A DNA stretch of 64,000 bases from Ulva prolifera (taxonomy: Eukaryota > Chlorophyta > Ulvophyceae > Ulvales > Ulvaceae). The notes beneath the pieces were generated by a model. That model had not been told where the DNA came from and searched no databases. It worked only from the letters and a program-made list of their open reading frames with translations. Shown piece after piece: positions 50,534-60,534 of the stretch (its first letter is position 1; every line of letters starts with the position of its first letter). The DNA lies in the NCBI GenBank assembly GCA_023078555.1, contig CM041200.1, positions 5,050,936 to 5,114,935 on the forward strand. The letters run 5' to 3'. Position numbers and translations under genes: made by a program.

Positions 50534-50624
50534 TAATATTGCATTTGCTTGTGTGGGTCTGTGCTTGCGCTGCTTGCTTCTTTCGCGGTGCTGCATGCCC
50601 GCCTCGCCGCATTTATCCCTGTAA
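50534..50624 (+). mobile_element. SINE-like copy with 9-bp target-site duplication
   Basis: 91 bases containing TTCTTTCGCGGTGCTGC and ending in TATCCCTGTAA, the family 3' end. CACTGGCTT flanks it at 50525-50533 and 50625-50633. Confidence 0.68.
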
Positions 50625-51276
50625 CACTGGCTTGTCCTTGCGACACAGGCTGGCTGCACAGGCCAACACGCACCCACACGTTCCCCAGTCCGGCTGGACA
50701 GCCTGAGGGACCTCGTGCCCTAAGGCGAAGTGCAGTGCCTGCTCACGCGAGAGCGCAAGGCTGTCTCGGAATCAACAGAGCCGTGTGTAGCTGTGATCAT
50801 GAGGTGTGTATGCCTCAACAGGGGCTGCCTGCAGCTGTAGCTGATTGACTAGAAATAAGAGGTGGAAATGGAAGCATCCCACCTAGCAACAAGAGGTCTC
50901 TGCACGGGATGGTCTGCGCCGGTGTGGGTCGATGAAGGGCTTGAGGGGCAGGGGGAGCGAGCTGCGTGCGACATGGCCTTGTTGACGGACACAGCCTTTG
51001 AAGGCGACGAGGCAGAGGTGAATGCGTACGGAACAATGCCGCGAGAGCTCAATCTTATGACACGGCATGACGTGGGCTGATTCTGCACGACATCCCGAAG
51101 CCAGGATCGCGTGTGCACTCCACGTGGAGATCTCTAGAGCCGGAAGATCTGGAGAATTGTCGTGGCCGAACACGTATATTTTCGTGAGAGGGCCTGGAGG
51201 ACGCGATCCTGCCGGACTGAGTTGTGAGTGCGGTTGTAGTGTTCGTGTGTGTGTGAGTGTATGTTGCAGTTGCTTC

Positions 51277-51327
51277 GGATGGGATTCGGTTTCGGTGTTT
51301 GTTTTCTCCCGTTCACTCTTTTGTAAA
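51277..51327 (+). repeat. dispersed repeat, copy A
   Basis: About 50 bases (GATTCGGTTTC to CACTCTTTTGTAAAT) recur at 51831-51878 with one difference. The sequence just upstream (51189-51217) matches the repeat beside the GT array at 12121, so these belong to one dispersed family of unknown type. Confidence 0.7.
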
Positions 51328-51371
51328 TATTTTCGTGAGATGCTCTATGGAATATTCGAACTGGCTAGCGC

Positions 51372-51473
51372 AATAGTTACAAAGCACAGAGGCCGGGCAG
51401 CGAGCCGTTGCTAGGTTTCACACGCAAATCCACTCACGCAGTCATGGCACTTGGCCGGGTACGAGCACGTACC
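51372..51473 (-). mobile_element. 102-base LINE 3'-end insertion with target-site duplication
   Basis: Matches the last ~100 bases of the LINE at 16076 in the same strand orientation (GTTACAAAGCACAGAGGCC on the plus strand). A 7-bp repeat, CTAGCGC, flanks it at 51365-51371 and 51474-51480. Confidence 0.78.
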
Positions 51474-51547
51474 CTAGCGCTACAGTAGTGTGTCCAGCCG
51501 CGGCATATGCTCGCGCGCACGCGCGGAATGCACATCCCGGGGGACGT

Positions 51548-51577
51548 ACCTGCCTTGCTTGCTTTGTCCTTGAGACA
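51548..51577 (+). mobile_element. 30-base SINE-like 3' fragment with 17-bp target-site duplication
   Basis: Only the last 30 bases of the element (CCTTGCTTGCTTTGTCCTTG) lie between perfect copies of CACATCCCGGGGGACGT at 51531-51547 and 51578-51594. An extreme 5' truncation. Confidence 0.8.
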
Positions 51578-51830
51578 CACATCCCGGGGGACGTGTGTTA
51601 CCAGGACAACGTCGGAGAGCCAGGTGTAAGGGCTGTCAAGTCAGGAGTCATCGAAATAGAGATCTGTCTGCATAACTCTTGACTTGTACAGTCCTTACAG
51701 TCCTTGCACCAGCGCTAGGTGGCACCGCAGAGCACCCCACACCGGGTTTCCACGCGACCAGATCCGGAAGCTCAATCATGCAACCAAAACACGCAAGTCC
51801 AAGTGCGTGAGTCATGATCACCACCAGCAG

Positions 51831-51878
51831 ATTCGGTTTCAGTGTTTGTTTTCTCCCGTTCACTCTTTTGTAAATTAC
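51831..51878 (+). repeat. dispersed repeat, copy B
   Basis: Second copy of the 51277-51327 sequence, about 550 bases downstream in the same orientation. Confidence 0.7.
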
Positions 51879-53956
51879 CAGCACTCTCGGGGGGTATGCT
51901 TGTATGCGTTGCCGTGTGAGTACGGTCGCGTGCCAGCGGAACCCCATGTCGTGAGATATTATTGTATTGTGTTTGTCACCGCCTGCGTCCAATCGCGATC
52001 GTCTGCCACACTCGTCTGCCACACATCGATAGATCTATGGCCACCGCGACCGCGCTTGTGCGCACAGTGAGTTCGCAAGCCCTCCACCTGGCAGCATACA
52101 TGCATCAATTGATTCAAACACGATGGCTTTTGTTGAAATGTGACTCAGCATCTAGAAACATCTGGAAGCTAGTATGTGTCACGGCCTAGAGAGGCCTAGA
52201 CAGACCCAGACCTAACAGAAAGATCTGGACACACGGATGTGTGTATGCTGTCTAGAGAGCAGTATATCACAAGCATTAGGTCTGGTATGTGGAACATATA
52301 TAAGCACGCGGCGGTGCTTGTGTTGTTCACCTATCGCAACTCTTCGCACTGTTGGTCCGCTGTAACACCGATACAGACCAATTTTCAACACTGTTAACAA
52401 TTGACCCTCGCGAGGCCTCGCGGATAGACTCGTGTGTGCCAGGTTTCAGTCGCTGCAGGCATGCGAATTGCCGCAGCGCGGGCGTCATGACGGTCGTGTT
52501 CGATAAAGTGCTAGCGCTTCGACGCGATCTCGAGTTCGCAGCTAAACAGTACCCATCGAATTGCAAATGAGGAATCTGGCGCTGCATATGGCGGCTCACT
52601 GGCAGAATTCACAGGCGGGGACTGTGCTGCAGCGTGCTGATTGGGCATATACCAAGCTGGCAGCTGATTGGATGTCCACCGCGAACTCTGACCGCCCACC
52701 GGGCCGGCGGCGGCTTGCTCCCGAGAGCTTGCAATTTCAAGCATCCATGTGTGCGCGCGGAACCGGCGGGAGGGCTGTCCACACGCGTACGGGCACGCAT
52801 CTGCACAGATTTCTGTGGCCACGCATGAGCTGCCAGTGCACGGTGTTATTTGCGATGTACACCGAAGGATATTGCATATTGCGACGGGGAATTGACCGTC
52901 ACTCACGCGCGTCAGCACCCTCGTTGCTGTCGAACCACCCACATGTGTACACGATGTCAGTCAACGCGTCGACACTATCTTTCTGCGATGGCGACTTTGC
53001 GAACGCTCAGCTCCGTATGGGATATACCATGTCTTACGAAACGAAACATGGGCCTGTAGCTGCAGCTAGCATTTGTCGCTCCACTTGGGGTACCGCCAAC
53101 CCTCTCGTTCCTCGCTGCACTAGTATGGCCTTGTGCAGTCCCAAGCTGTCTCAAACATCGGTGCATGCTTGGCGCACGCGCGGCGGTGTTGCGCTAGTAG
53201 CTTTGCAAAGCTTTGCCACGCTTTGACAAATGTGGCGCCGCGCGAGCGCACGTGACCTTGCACACCTTCCCAGTACCCAGGAATCTGCATATGATATCAG
53301 GCACCCGATTGGCGTGAGATGACGCAATGGCCATTCTTGTCGCGTACCGGCGACCACGCTCGCTCGTGTGATCAAAAGCTTGGGATCGCATCCGCATGTT
53401 CGATTTGGCTTGTACATCGCGTTATAACGGCATGCGGCACACCCCGGCTACGACGAGCGCTTCGGCTGCACTGTTCATCCATGCTATCTCAATGGTTCGT
53501 GCCACGTCATGCCTGGCGCGCGCTTTCTGGCTACCTGTGCTCGTCTGCACTCGTATGTCTTTCTGCGGCGCTGATCAGATCGACGCTTGGCGCGTGTTGG
53601 GGTCGAGCATCGTGAGTCGACCCACATCGATATCGATATGATACAAGATCTAGATGTCTCCCCTGCGATTGTGACCATGCCTAGTGCTTCATTCACCAAC
53701 AGCTGCGCGCGGACGTGGCTTTGGTGAAGTGTATATCGCGAAGGTGACGACATGGGTACAAGAGCTGCCAACCGTAAGAGGAGGTACAATTTCCATCACG
53801 GCAGGATGTTTCTGATCGTACATGGGACACGCCACAGGGCACTCTGAAGCCGTGAATGCACAGTGGATGTACCATTCGGACCAAACTTCCACGGCTGGGA
53901 GGCGTCCGGAGGGCTAACACAACGTGTCTCAATCTCCGAGACAGATACCGCGTTAA

Positions 53957-53985
53957 ATCCATCTCGCACGGGTGGCGAGATGGAT
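53957..53985. repeat. hairpin, 11-bp stem and 7-base loop
   Basis: ATCCATCTCGC pairs with GCGAGATGGAT around ACGGGTG. Confidence 0.9.
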
Positions 53986-54508
53986 CTCGCTACCACATGT
54001 GGCCACATGCCGGCCGCAATGGTGAAAGGCCTGAGTTCAAGGCCGAATCGTCGAACGCGCATCGTGGTTCTGACTTTGTGACCCAGGGAATCATGTGATG
54101 GGCTGCTTCCATAATCGGGCTGTGACGGCTGCACAGATCGTGACCGTACCGCGGGTCGTTGCACGGGACAGCGGCTGTTCAGTAAGTAGACCGTGCAGCT
54201 GCTGTGAAAAGTGAATTCAATAGCTGTAGGATACGCATTCCGGCACGGGAGTTATTCGCATACCCACACACCTAGTGCTCTTGCGCGTGGCAAATGCTTG
54301 ACACATGCTGCGATGGCCATGGTCCCCGCATCAAAACCCATGGCCGGGAAGGTACCACCAACAGAAGATATGACATACGGGAGTAACTCCTAGGCGTTTA
54401 CGCCCGTGCACACGTGACGTGATGTCGGTTAAGCAAGTCCTTTGCAGCCCCAGGCGAAGGGGCGCCCAGCTGGTGCAGATCATTGTGATTCCCGATGTTG
54501 CTGGTCGA

Positions 54509-54575
54509 CGCGTCCGCACATTCTCTGTGCGGACGCGGACGCTGGTATTACTCACATTCTCTGTGAGTAATACCA
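54509..54575. repeat. two adjacent hairpins with the same loop
   Basis: 54509-54537: 11-bp stem (CGCGTCCGCAC) around ATTCTCT. 54543-54575: 13-bp stem (TGGTATTACTCAC) around the identical ATTCTCT. Both stems are perfect and share only the CAC/GTG next to the loop. Confidence 0.95.
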
Positions 54576-55147
54576 TCCTACAGCAGCGCCTGCTTGGCTT
54601 GTCTGGTTGTGCTGTTACACTGGCGCTCACACGGAGTCACCGAGTCGAGTCAAATTGGCTCAGCACCTGGGCGGGCATCAACAGGCATGCAGGCCGGCAC
54701 ACCGTCCTTGCCAGTGTCTGTGGGCCGCTGCAGTCCACAGCATCCGTTTGCCACAGATGCATGATTCATGTGGGCATCACTCACAAGGATTTTGGCTGGC
54801 TAGACCTGAGGCTGGACCTGATCTACCGGCCAAGCCCTCATGATGAAGGGTGAACACGTCTGATCAGCTTTGGCATTGCAGCTCAGGCACTGCGACACTG
54901 CATGTGGCAAAAAGCATGCGATCTGCTCCCAGTCACAGACGCTTCAATGGTATCCCTACACGCAAGCAAGGCTCTAGACTGGAACACTTTGTCACTTTAT
55001 GCCTTGGCTGCCTGCCATCCCTCCTGGAACCTCTCGGCTGTTGCTCACCGGCCAACAGCACCAGGCCGTCCCTCCACGGGTGCAATTATAGCCTGTGTGA
55101 CTCTATACACGGCATGCCAGCTATCGGACAGAGTGTGATACATACTG

Positions 55148-55243
55148 CCGGTGCTGGGTGAGATATTCGTGGGTGTCTTGGTGTTTGCTTCGTCTGCTTG
55201 CTCCTCTCGCGGTGCTGCCCGACTTGCTGCCTTTGTCCTTGTA
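55148..55243 (+). mobile_element. SINE-like copy with 8-bp target-site duplication
   Basis: 96 bases ending CGGTGCTGCCCGACTTGCTG and CCTTTGTCCTTGTA. ACATACTG flanks it at 55140-55147 and 55244-55251. Confidence 0.68.
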
Positions 55244-55806
55244 ACATACTGTGTGTGGCATGCCTGCTTCAGACACACACCTTTTGCCGGCCACTGGCAG
55301 CGACCAACACTTAGCTGCATGGGTCCAAGCTGAAAGCATGCATGGGGGTCGACGTCTCACAGATGTACCAAACTACTCGTAGCACAGTGTACGTTGATTG
55401 GGCATTGTGCTGTGGACGTGATGGGTGTGATGGCGGGGTGTGTGTGTGCACCTCAGGGAAGCCCCTCAGGGGAACCGAGAGAAAGACATTTATGCCCACC
55501 TCACATAGCACAGGAGGAGCCCCTTGGAGCTTCGTGCGGTCATCTGGAGGAGCTCTTCAGCCAGGAGGTGTGCCCCTGAGGCATGCGGGCTGCAGTCATC
55601 TGGATTTGTCAAGATTCAATCAGGATACGTACATCCAAAGTTGCTTTCCTCCACACTCAAAATCCACTAGTGGATGGTCAGAGCGCACACGGCTGCCCCG
55701 GAGTCGTGAGCAGGGCGGCTCACGGCGCCGAGGCGGGCCCGGATAGTGTACACCGTCCCCCGCCGCACCTCACCAACAGCGTTCACACACTTAGCGCTCA
55801 ATTGTC

Positions 55807-56015
55807 TGGCTGTGGGCCGTGGGGTCTGTGCGTGCGTGTGTGGGTGTGTGGGTGTGTGCTTGGCGCGCCTGCGGATCTGTGTCGTTTGCTGCGCCGGTGA
55901 TGGGTTTCCTGGGCGTGGTGGGTGTCGCGTGCGTGGGTGGCTGGGTGTTTGCTTCGTCTGTTTGCTTCTTTCGCGGTGCTGCCCGCCTTGCTGCCTTTGT
56001 CCTTGTTACACACTG
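55807..56015 (+). mobile_element. SINE-like element, longest copy with a clear duplication
   Basis: 209 bases between perfect 14-bp repeats AGCGCTCAATTGTC (55793-55806 and 56016-56029). The duplication extends to about 22 bp with one mismatch. The body is G/T-rich with GCGGATCTGTGTCGTTTG near its middle, then the family 3' end TTCTTTCGCGGTGCTGCCCG and CCTTTGTCCTTGTT. No coding capacity. Confidence 0.8.
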
Positions 56016-56029
56016 AGCGCTCAATTGTC

Positions 56030-56058
56030 CTCCTTGCCACCTTCCTTGTGACACACTC
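56030..56058 (+). mobile_element. possible second SINE-like 3' tail
   Basis: Immediately after the duplication of the preceding element comes TTGCCACCTTCCTTGTGACA, a diverged version of the family 3' end. Confidence 0.4.
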
Positions 56059-57397
56059 ACAGCTCAACCGCCGGCTGTGCTGCAGCCCCACACCGGCGCA
56101 GAAACACATCGCAAGAGCCCAGCGCCCTTGCGACAACACAGGTCACATGTGCAAGGGCACCATGCTTATGTAATGTGTCGCGGGCCTCAGCAAGCCGAGG
56201 GCGATCGAGGCGTGCCTGTAGCCACAGTGCAGCCTAGCTTATAGCCATCAGCATGTACGAGGTGTAAACAGAACTGTGCATGCACGTGTCCTTTCAATTT
56301 CCGCATGCTCTGTTGAGACGTCTCCGTCCATAGACGTATATTAGCACACATATAGGTGAACTGCCTGCTGTAGGTATCTAGTGCTGTAGCAGTGTGTACA
56401 CATCATCAAACAATCCCCTCTTCGAATTTGGCCTCACAAGGAAACAAACTCATGACGCAACCTGCCAGGCTTCCTGCAAGGGATGCATCTCCACCACAAA
56501 ATGCAAGTTGTATGAACTGAAAATATGCACGCCACATCTGAAGTTGCATACACGTGTATAAATACATGTCCTTTGTAACTACATGTATATACATGTGGTG
56601 TCTTCACTGGTGTACCGATGCATAGGGTACGGTACAGCGCTGACAAGCATCAGTTTGATGATGTGGCAGTCTAGTGATTCCAATTGCAGCTGCCATGATC
56701 ATCGATGGCTGATTGGTATTGATCACACATGTGTGCACTTGCATGTGAATCCCTGAAGGTCATGATCAGGGTCGCCATGTCAGAAGACAGTATCTCCACG
56801 ATTCTTCGGAGATATCTGCAGATTCAGTTGCGCAGGCACAAGCTGCACGATTAATCACACAAGACTTTTGCTGGCAGCTGCTGATGCGCGCATGCGGGGT
56901 CCGGTCAAACAAGCCGTGCACAAGTATTTGGGTCAGTCATCGATGGATATCCTGCGGTGCTCCCGTGCATGCACGGCTACTTCCGACACCGGCCGGTTCC
57001 GCGGCGCCGTCAGTATTGTTCTACATGGGTACACCTTTTAGGGTGGGTACACCTTTTGGGACATGCACCGTAGCTTGCTAGCGCCCACCAGGCGCGCCAG
57101 GTGGCCTCGGCTGACTCGGAGGTTCTCGGCGTCAGGTCCAGAATTCTGGCCGGTGGCGTGGCCTGCCGGCGCCCACGCAGCGCGCGGAGGTTCGCCCTCG
57201 TTCGAATTCGCACGTCGATCCGTCGAGGCCGCACGTGGGCCTCCCCAGCCACGAGAAGCCCGGTAGCCGGCCTCTGCGCATGCATGCGCCAGGCCAGCTT
57301 TCGCACCCGGAGGAGCTTGGCGGGCGCCCGTTTCGCTGCGCTGGAGCTTGAGCTTCCCGAGCTCGGTTGCAACAGCTGCGCCGAGGCACGGAAAACA
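56059..57397. other. intergenic, upstream of secreted-protein gene 2
   Basis: Contains an 18-base tandem repeat (GGGTACACCTTTTAGGGT) at 57027-57060 and a 16-bp palindrome at 56581-56596. No gene recognised. Confidence 0.45.
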
Positions 57398-57405
57398 TAT
57401 ATATA
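57398..57405 (+). promoter_or_regulatory. TATA box of secreted-protein gene 2
   Basis: TATATATA 179 bases before the start codon at 57584, matching the layout of paralog 1. Confidence 0.6.
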
Positions 57406-57583
57406 GGCTTGCAGCCGCACCTTAGCTATCAACAACACCGCATGCCTCTACGTTTCGCTGATCCAACAGTACATTATCCCCGGCTGTTTGCACAACTATC
57501 CTGCAATTAGAGCCTGTCCAGATCTCGTGACTGGATCACCACCAGTATCATCCCAGTTGAACAACTCTCACAAGTCTTCTACA

Positions 57584-60534
57584 ATGACTGTCGGGTGAGC
57601 TTCTGTCAGGCTGTGGTCCTGCTGCATGCTTTGTTCTGTTCATGAAAGCCAATGTTAACATGTGATCATGTTCGAACTTGAAGCGGCAATTGCATGATCG
57701 ATATCACTGTCGTCTTGACCTCAGGCAGCCCAGCTCGAGCAGCCCCAGTCACTGGTCCATCCAGCGCCTGCAAATGCGATGCACCTCGCCCTGTTTCATT
57801 CGAGCTTTGTGGCCAGGCGTCACGGCTGCCGACGTACATTTGCAGCAGTGGACTGGTCCCGACTGTCCTGCCGTTGCGAAGCTCGATCCAAGTGTGTGCA
57901 CGCGTATGCAGCACGTGATACGAGTATGCAACACGTGTTACGGAATTCCGCGGAAGCCTCGCCTTTAGAACGGCACGAAACTCTGTGTATTGCGGGCGGC
58001 ACCACGTGTTTCCCCTTCGTGGCCTGGGAACCATGATAGCAGCAATCTTGCGAGTTCCTGGTGTTGTGGTCAGAGATGAATTCGGCCTAGAGCCAAGCAG
58101 CTCAAAGCGCCGCAGCTGGCGCTCTCCATCTCTTGCATGATGCATATAATTTGAATCTACATATCTTCAGCTGTTCTACGGCGAGTGCATGATGTTACTG
58201 TAGATGCCCGCATGCGCACCGGTACCGCGTCGTGAGTACTTTTGATACTTTTGATGCGCACCTTGCAAGCGTTCAAGCTTGCCTGTTTGTGTCACTGCTG
58301 CATGCTGGCCGTGGATCAATGAATGCTTCGCAAGCAGGCTTATGCGATGCAAGGCTTTGCGCTTCCGGTCCTCTTCGCGCGCTCTCTCAATCACGTCAAC
58401 GCGACACTGTGGCTGAGCGCAATCATGGTTGCGTGAATTACGTGTGTCACCGCATTCCGTACCTCGGAATATGCGCTCCGAGACGTTGCACGCGAGCGTG
58501 GATGCTGGGCCTCTAGTACACCTGTAGGAGACACCCACACCGCGCGCCAGCCTCATGACGATTTGCCACCTCATTTTCAGGCCCGATGCATATTCGTAAG
58601 CCCTTGGCGCCTAAAGTACCAGGTAGCGACGACGGTGGCATGTAACATCGGTCCAGTGTGTAGAAATGGACATCAGCATGAGGTTCCACACTGGTTCCAC
58701 CTTGCTTGCTGGCTCACACGCTTCACCCACCCAAGCACCGCTTGAACACGGATTTTTTTTTTTAGGCAGTACTTTTCCTGCCTCTGTCGCATCCTCGACT
58801 GCTGTCAGGATGCAACCAGTGGGGAGGTCCCTGGTCTGACCCAGGGAGCCACATGTACTCCATGAATGAATGAATGAGACCGTTCCTCTGTACGCTGCTG
58901 ACATGACCTCTTGCCCATGCAGGACCCTCGCAGCCGTGGCCACCGTCCTGCTCCTCAGCGCCAGCTGCGCAGATGCTGCCAAGCGAAGCTTCGACGACCT
59001 CTCCAAGGGCCTGAACACCAAGAACCGCAAGAGCACAAAGGGTAGCTTCAGCAAAAGCAAGACCAAGAGGGTTAGTGCATCAGCCAAGTGCTCCAGCTCA
59101 GCCTGGGCATCTCAGTACGAGAGTCACATGGACTCCTACATCCAGGCTGGTACGTGTCCACTCTAGTAGCTTTGCATATAATACAAAAGCTGTGAGCATA
59201 CATGCAGCTGCCAGAACCGCCGTGCAGCGCACATATGCCATAAATCTTGCATTTGCATCCCACTGCTCCTGCTGTCTCTGGTTTCAGCCTACGTTCACAT
59301 CGAAGCATTGACGGGGTGGTGTGCTGCAGTCGCGGATGTGGTGGCCGGGGTGTGTGACCCCGCCTGGTACGGTAGCCCGGTTGCTGCTAAGGAGACCATG
59401 CGTGGCTGGGCCTCTGCCTACGCTGAGGTGCGCCCTCCTGCTTAATTGCTGCGCACACCCACTGCATTGCGTGCCTGCCTGCCCCCACTGGGCAGGCACC
59501 AAACAAGGGATTCAGCAAGTGGGTAGGACCTTGGTTGGGTGCCTGCCAACCCCATGCTGCAGGCATACAGTTCATCCTGCACCCCCACTGCAAGTCTCCG
59601 CAGCATGCTGTTTAGACTACCTAGTTGTTACTGCTGTGCTCCTGGCAGATGGTCATGCAGTGGCTCGGAACTCTTATGCGGACAGTGCCTGATGTCTAGC
59701 TGCCTGCACTGCGGGGCTGGCAAGCAATCTCTGTGTTTCGGTGCAGGCTGCTGCCTCAGCGACAGCAGAGTGCCAGACGAAGACGTCTGGAGGCGGCAAG
59801 GCTCAGGGCTGCGCCTACTCCGAGTCGGACTCGCAGGCTGCCGCCCGCGCCTACGCCGAGGTGCACGCGAAGGCCTCCGCCGAGGCGTTCGCCACGTTCT
59901 GCTCCTGCGCCAACGCCGAGGCCTGGTCCTTCAACGAGGCCAGCATCTTCCTTGACCTCTGGGCTGAGGCCTACGCTGAGGCTGAGGCCGCAGCCTGCGC
60001 CTCTGGTGCGCTCTCCCTGGAGTCTGATCCTACATTGCATTGTATCGAGCCAAACAAGTGTTTGTGGCGGCCTTCTGCCCCAACGCCGCATGCTCTTTTT
60101 GTGCTGCGATCTCTTGAGTCTTTCTGTGCCTTGTACATACATATGTGCTCCGAGAAACATTCTCGCGCGCACCAAGCCTGGGCTTCTGCTCTGTTGTCGC
60201 TGCGGCATTTGCAAACCAGTAGCTGGGCCTGGGAACCGGTCACGGCCATCTGAGCATTCCCCACGACCTGATCTCGCATGCAGGCAACCAGAAGTCGTCG
60301 GCGGAGGCATATGCAAGCTGCTACGGCAACGTCATCTCCGAGACGTTTGCCTTTGCTGCCGCAAAGGCCTCCGCGGACGCCGGCTGCTACTCGGGCTACA
60401 ACAACATTGATGTCCGCACTGACGTCGAGGCTCGCGTAAAGGCCGACACGAACGAGTACTCCAGCTGCAGCATCAGCACATCAAAGAAGGGTCTCTCCAA
60501 GGCCGATGCCGATGGCGGCGCCAATGCTGGCTCC
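57584..60534 (+). CDS. secreted Ala/Ser/Cys-rich protein, paralog 2
   Basis: Paralog of the gene at 46326. Exons 57584-57594, 58923-59149, 59330-59427, 59747-60005 and 60284-60534 (282 codons before the unplaced last exon). Exons 1, 3, 4 and 5 have exactly the same lengths as in paralog 1 (11, 98, 259 and 251 bases) with the same phases; exon 2 is six bases longer. The MTVG micro-exon joins TLAAVATVLLLSASCADA, a clear signal peptide. Then come a Lys/Ser-rich segment (KNRKSTKGSFSKSKTKR), KCSSSAW, VCDPAWYG, FCSCANAEAWSF and AGCYSGY blocks. Intron 1 is long (1,328 bases). A candidate last exon is at 60976-61007 (VSAREAYEFV). I do not recognise the family. Confidence 0.82.
57904..57943 (+). repeat. 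20-base tandem repeat in intron 1
   Basis: Two near-identical units starting GTATGCA (57904 and 57924), each containing CACGTG. Confidence 0.7.

Larger units (their letters stand above)
51879..55139. other. intergenic with hairpins, no supported gene
   Basis: A TATATAAG at 52297 resembles the promoters of the secreted-protein genes, but no micro-exon/signal-peptide pair follows. A 221-codon open frame at 52561-53226 has no recognisable feature. Notable inverted repeats are listed separately. Confidence 0.4.

Noticed and set aside
52561-53226. 221-codon open frame downstream of a TATATAAG
   Set aside because: No domain, no signal peptide and no paralog or splice evidence; insufficient to call a gene.
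58750-58765. Poly-T run inside intron 1 of secreted-protein gene 2
   Set aside because: A short homopolymer in an intron; no SINE or LINE sequence next to it.
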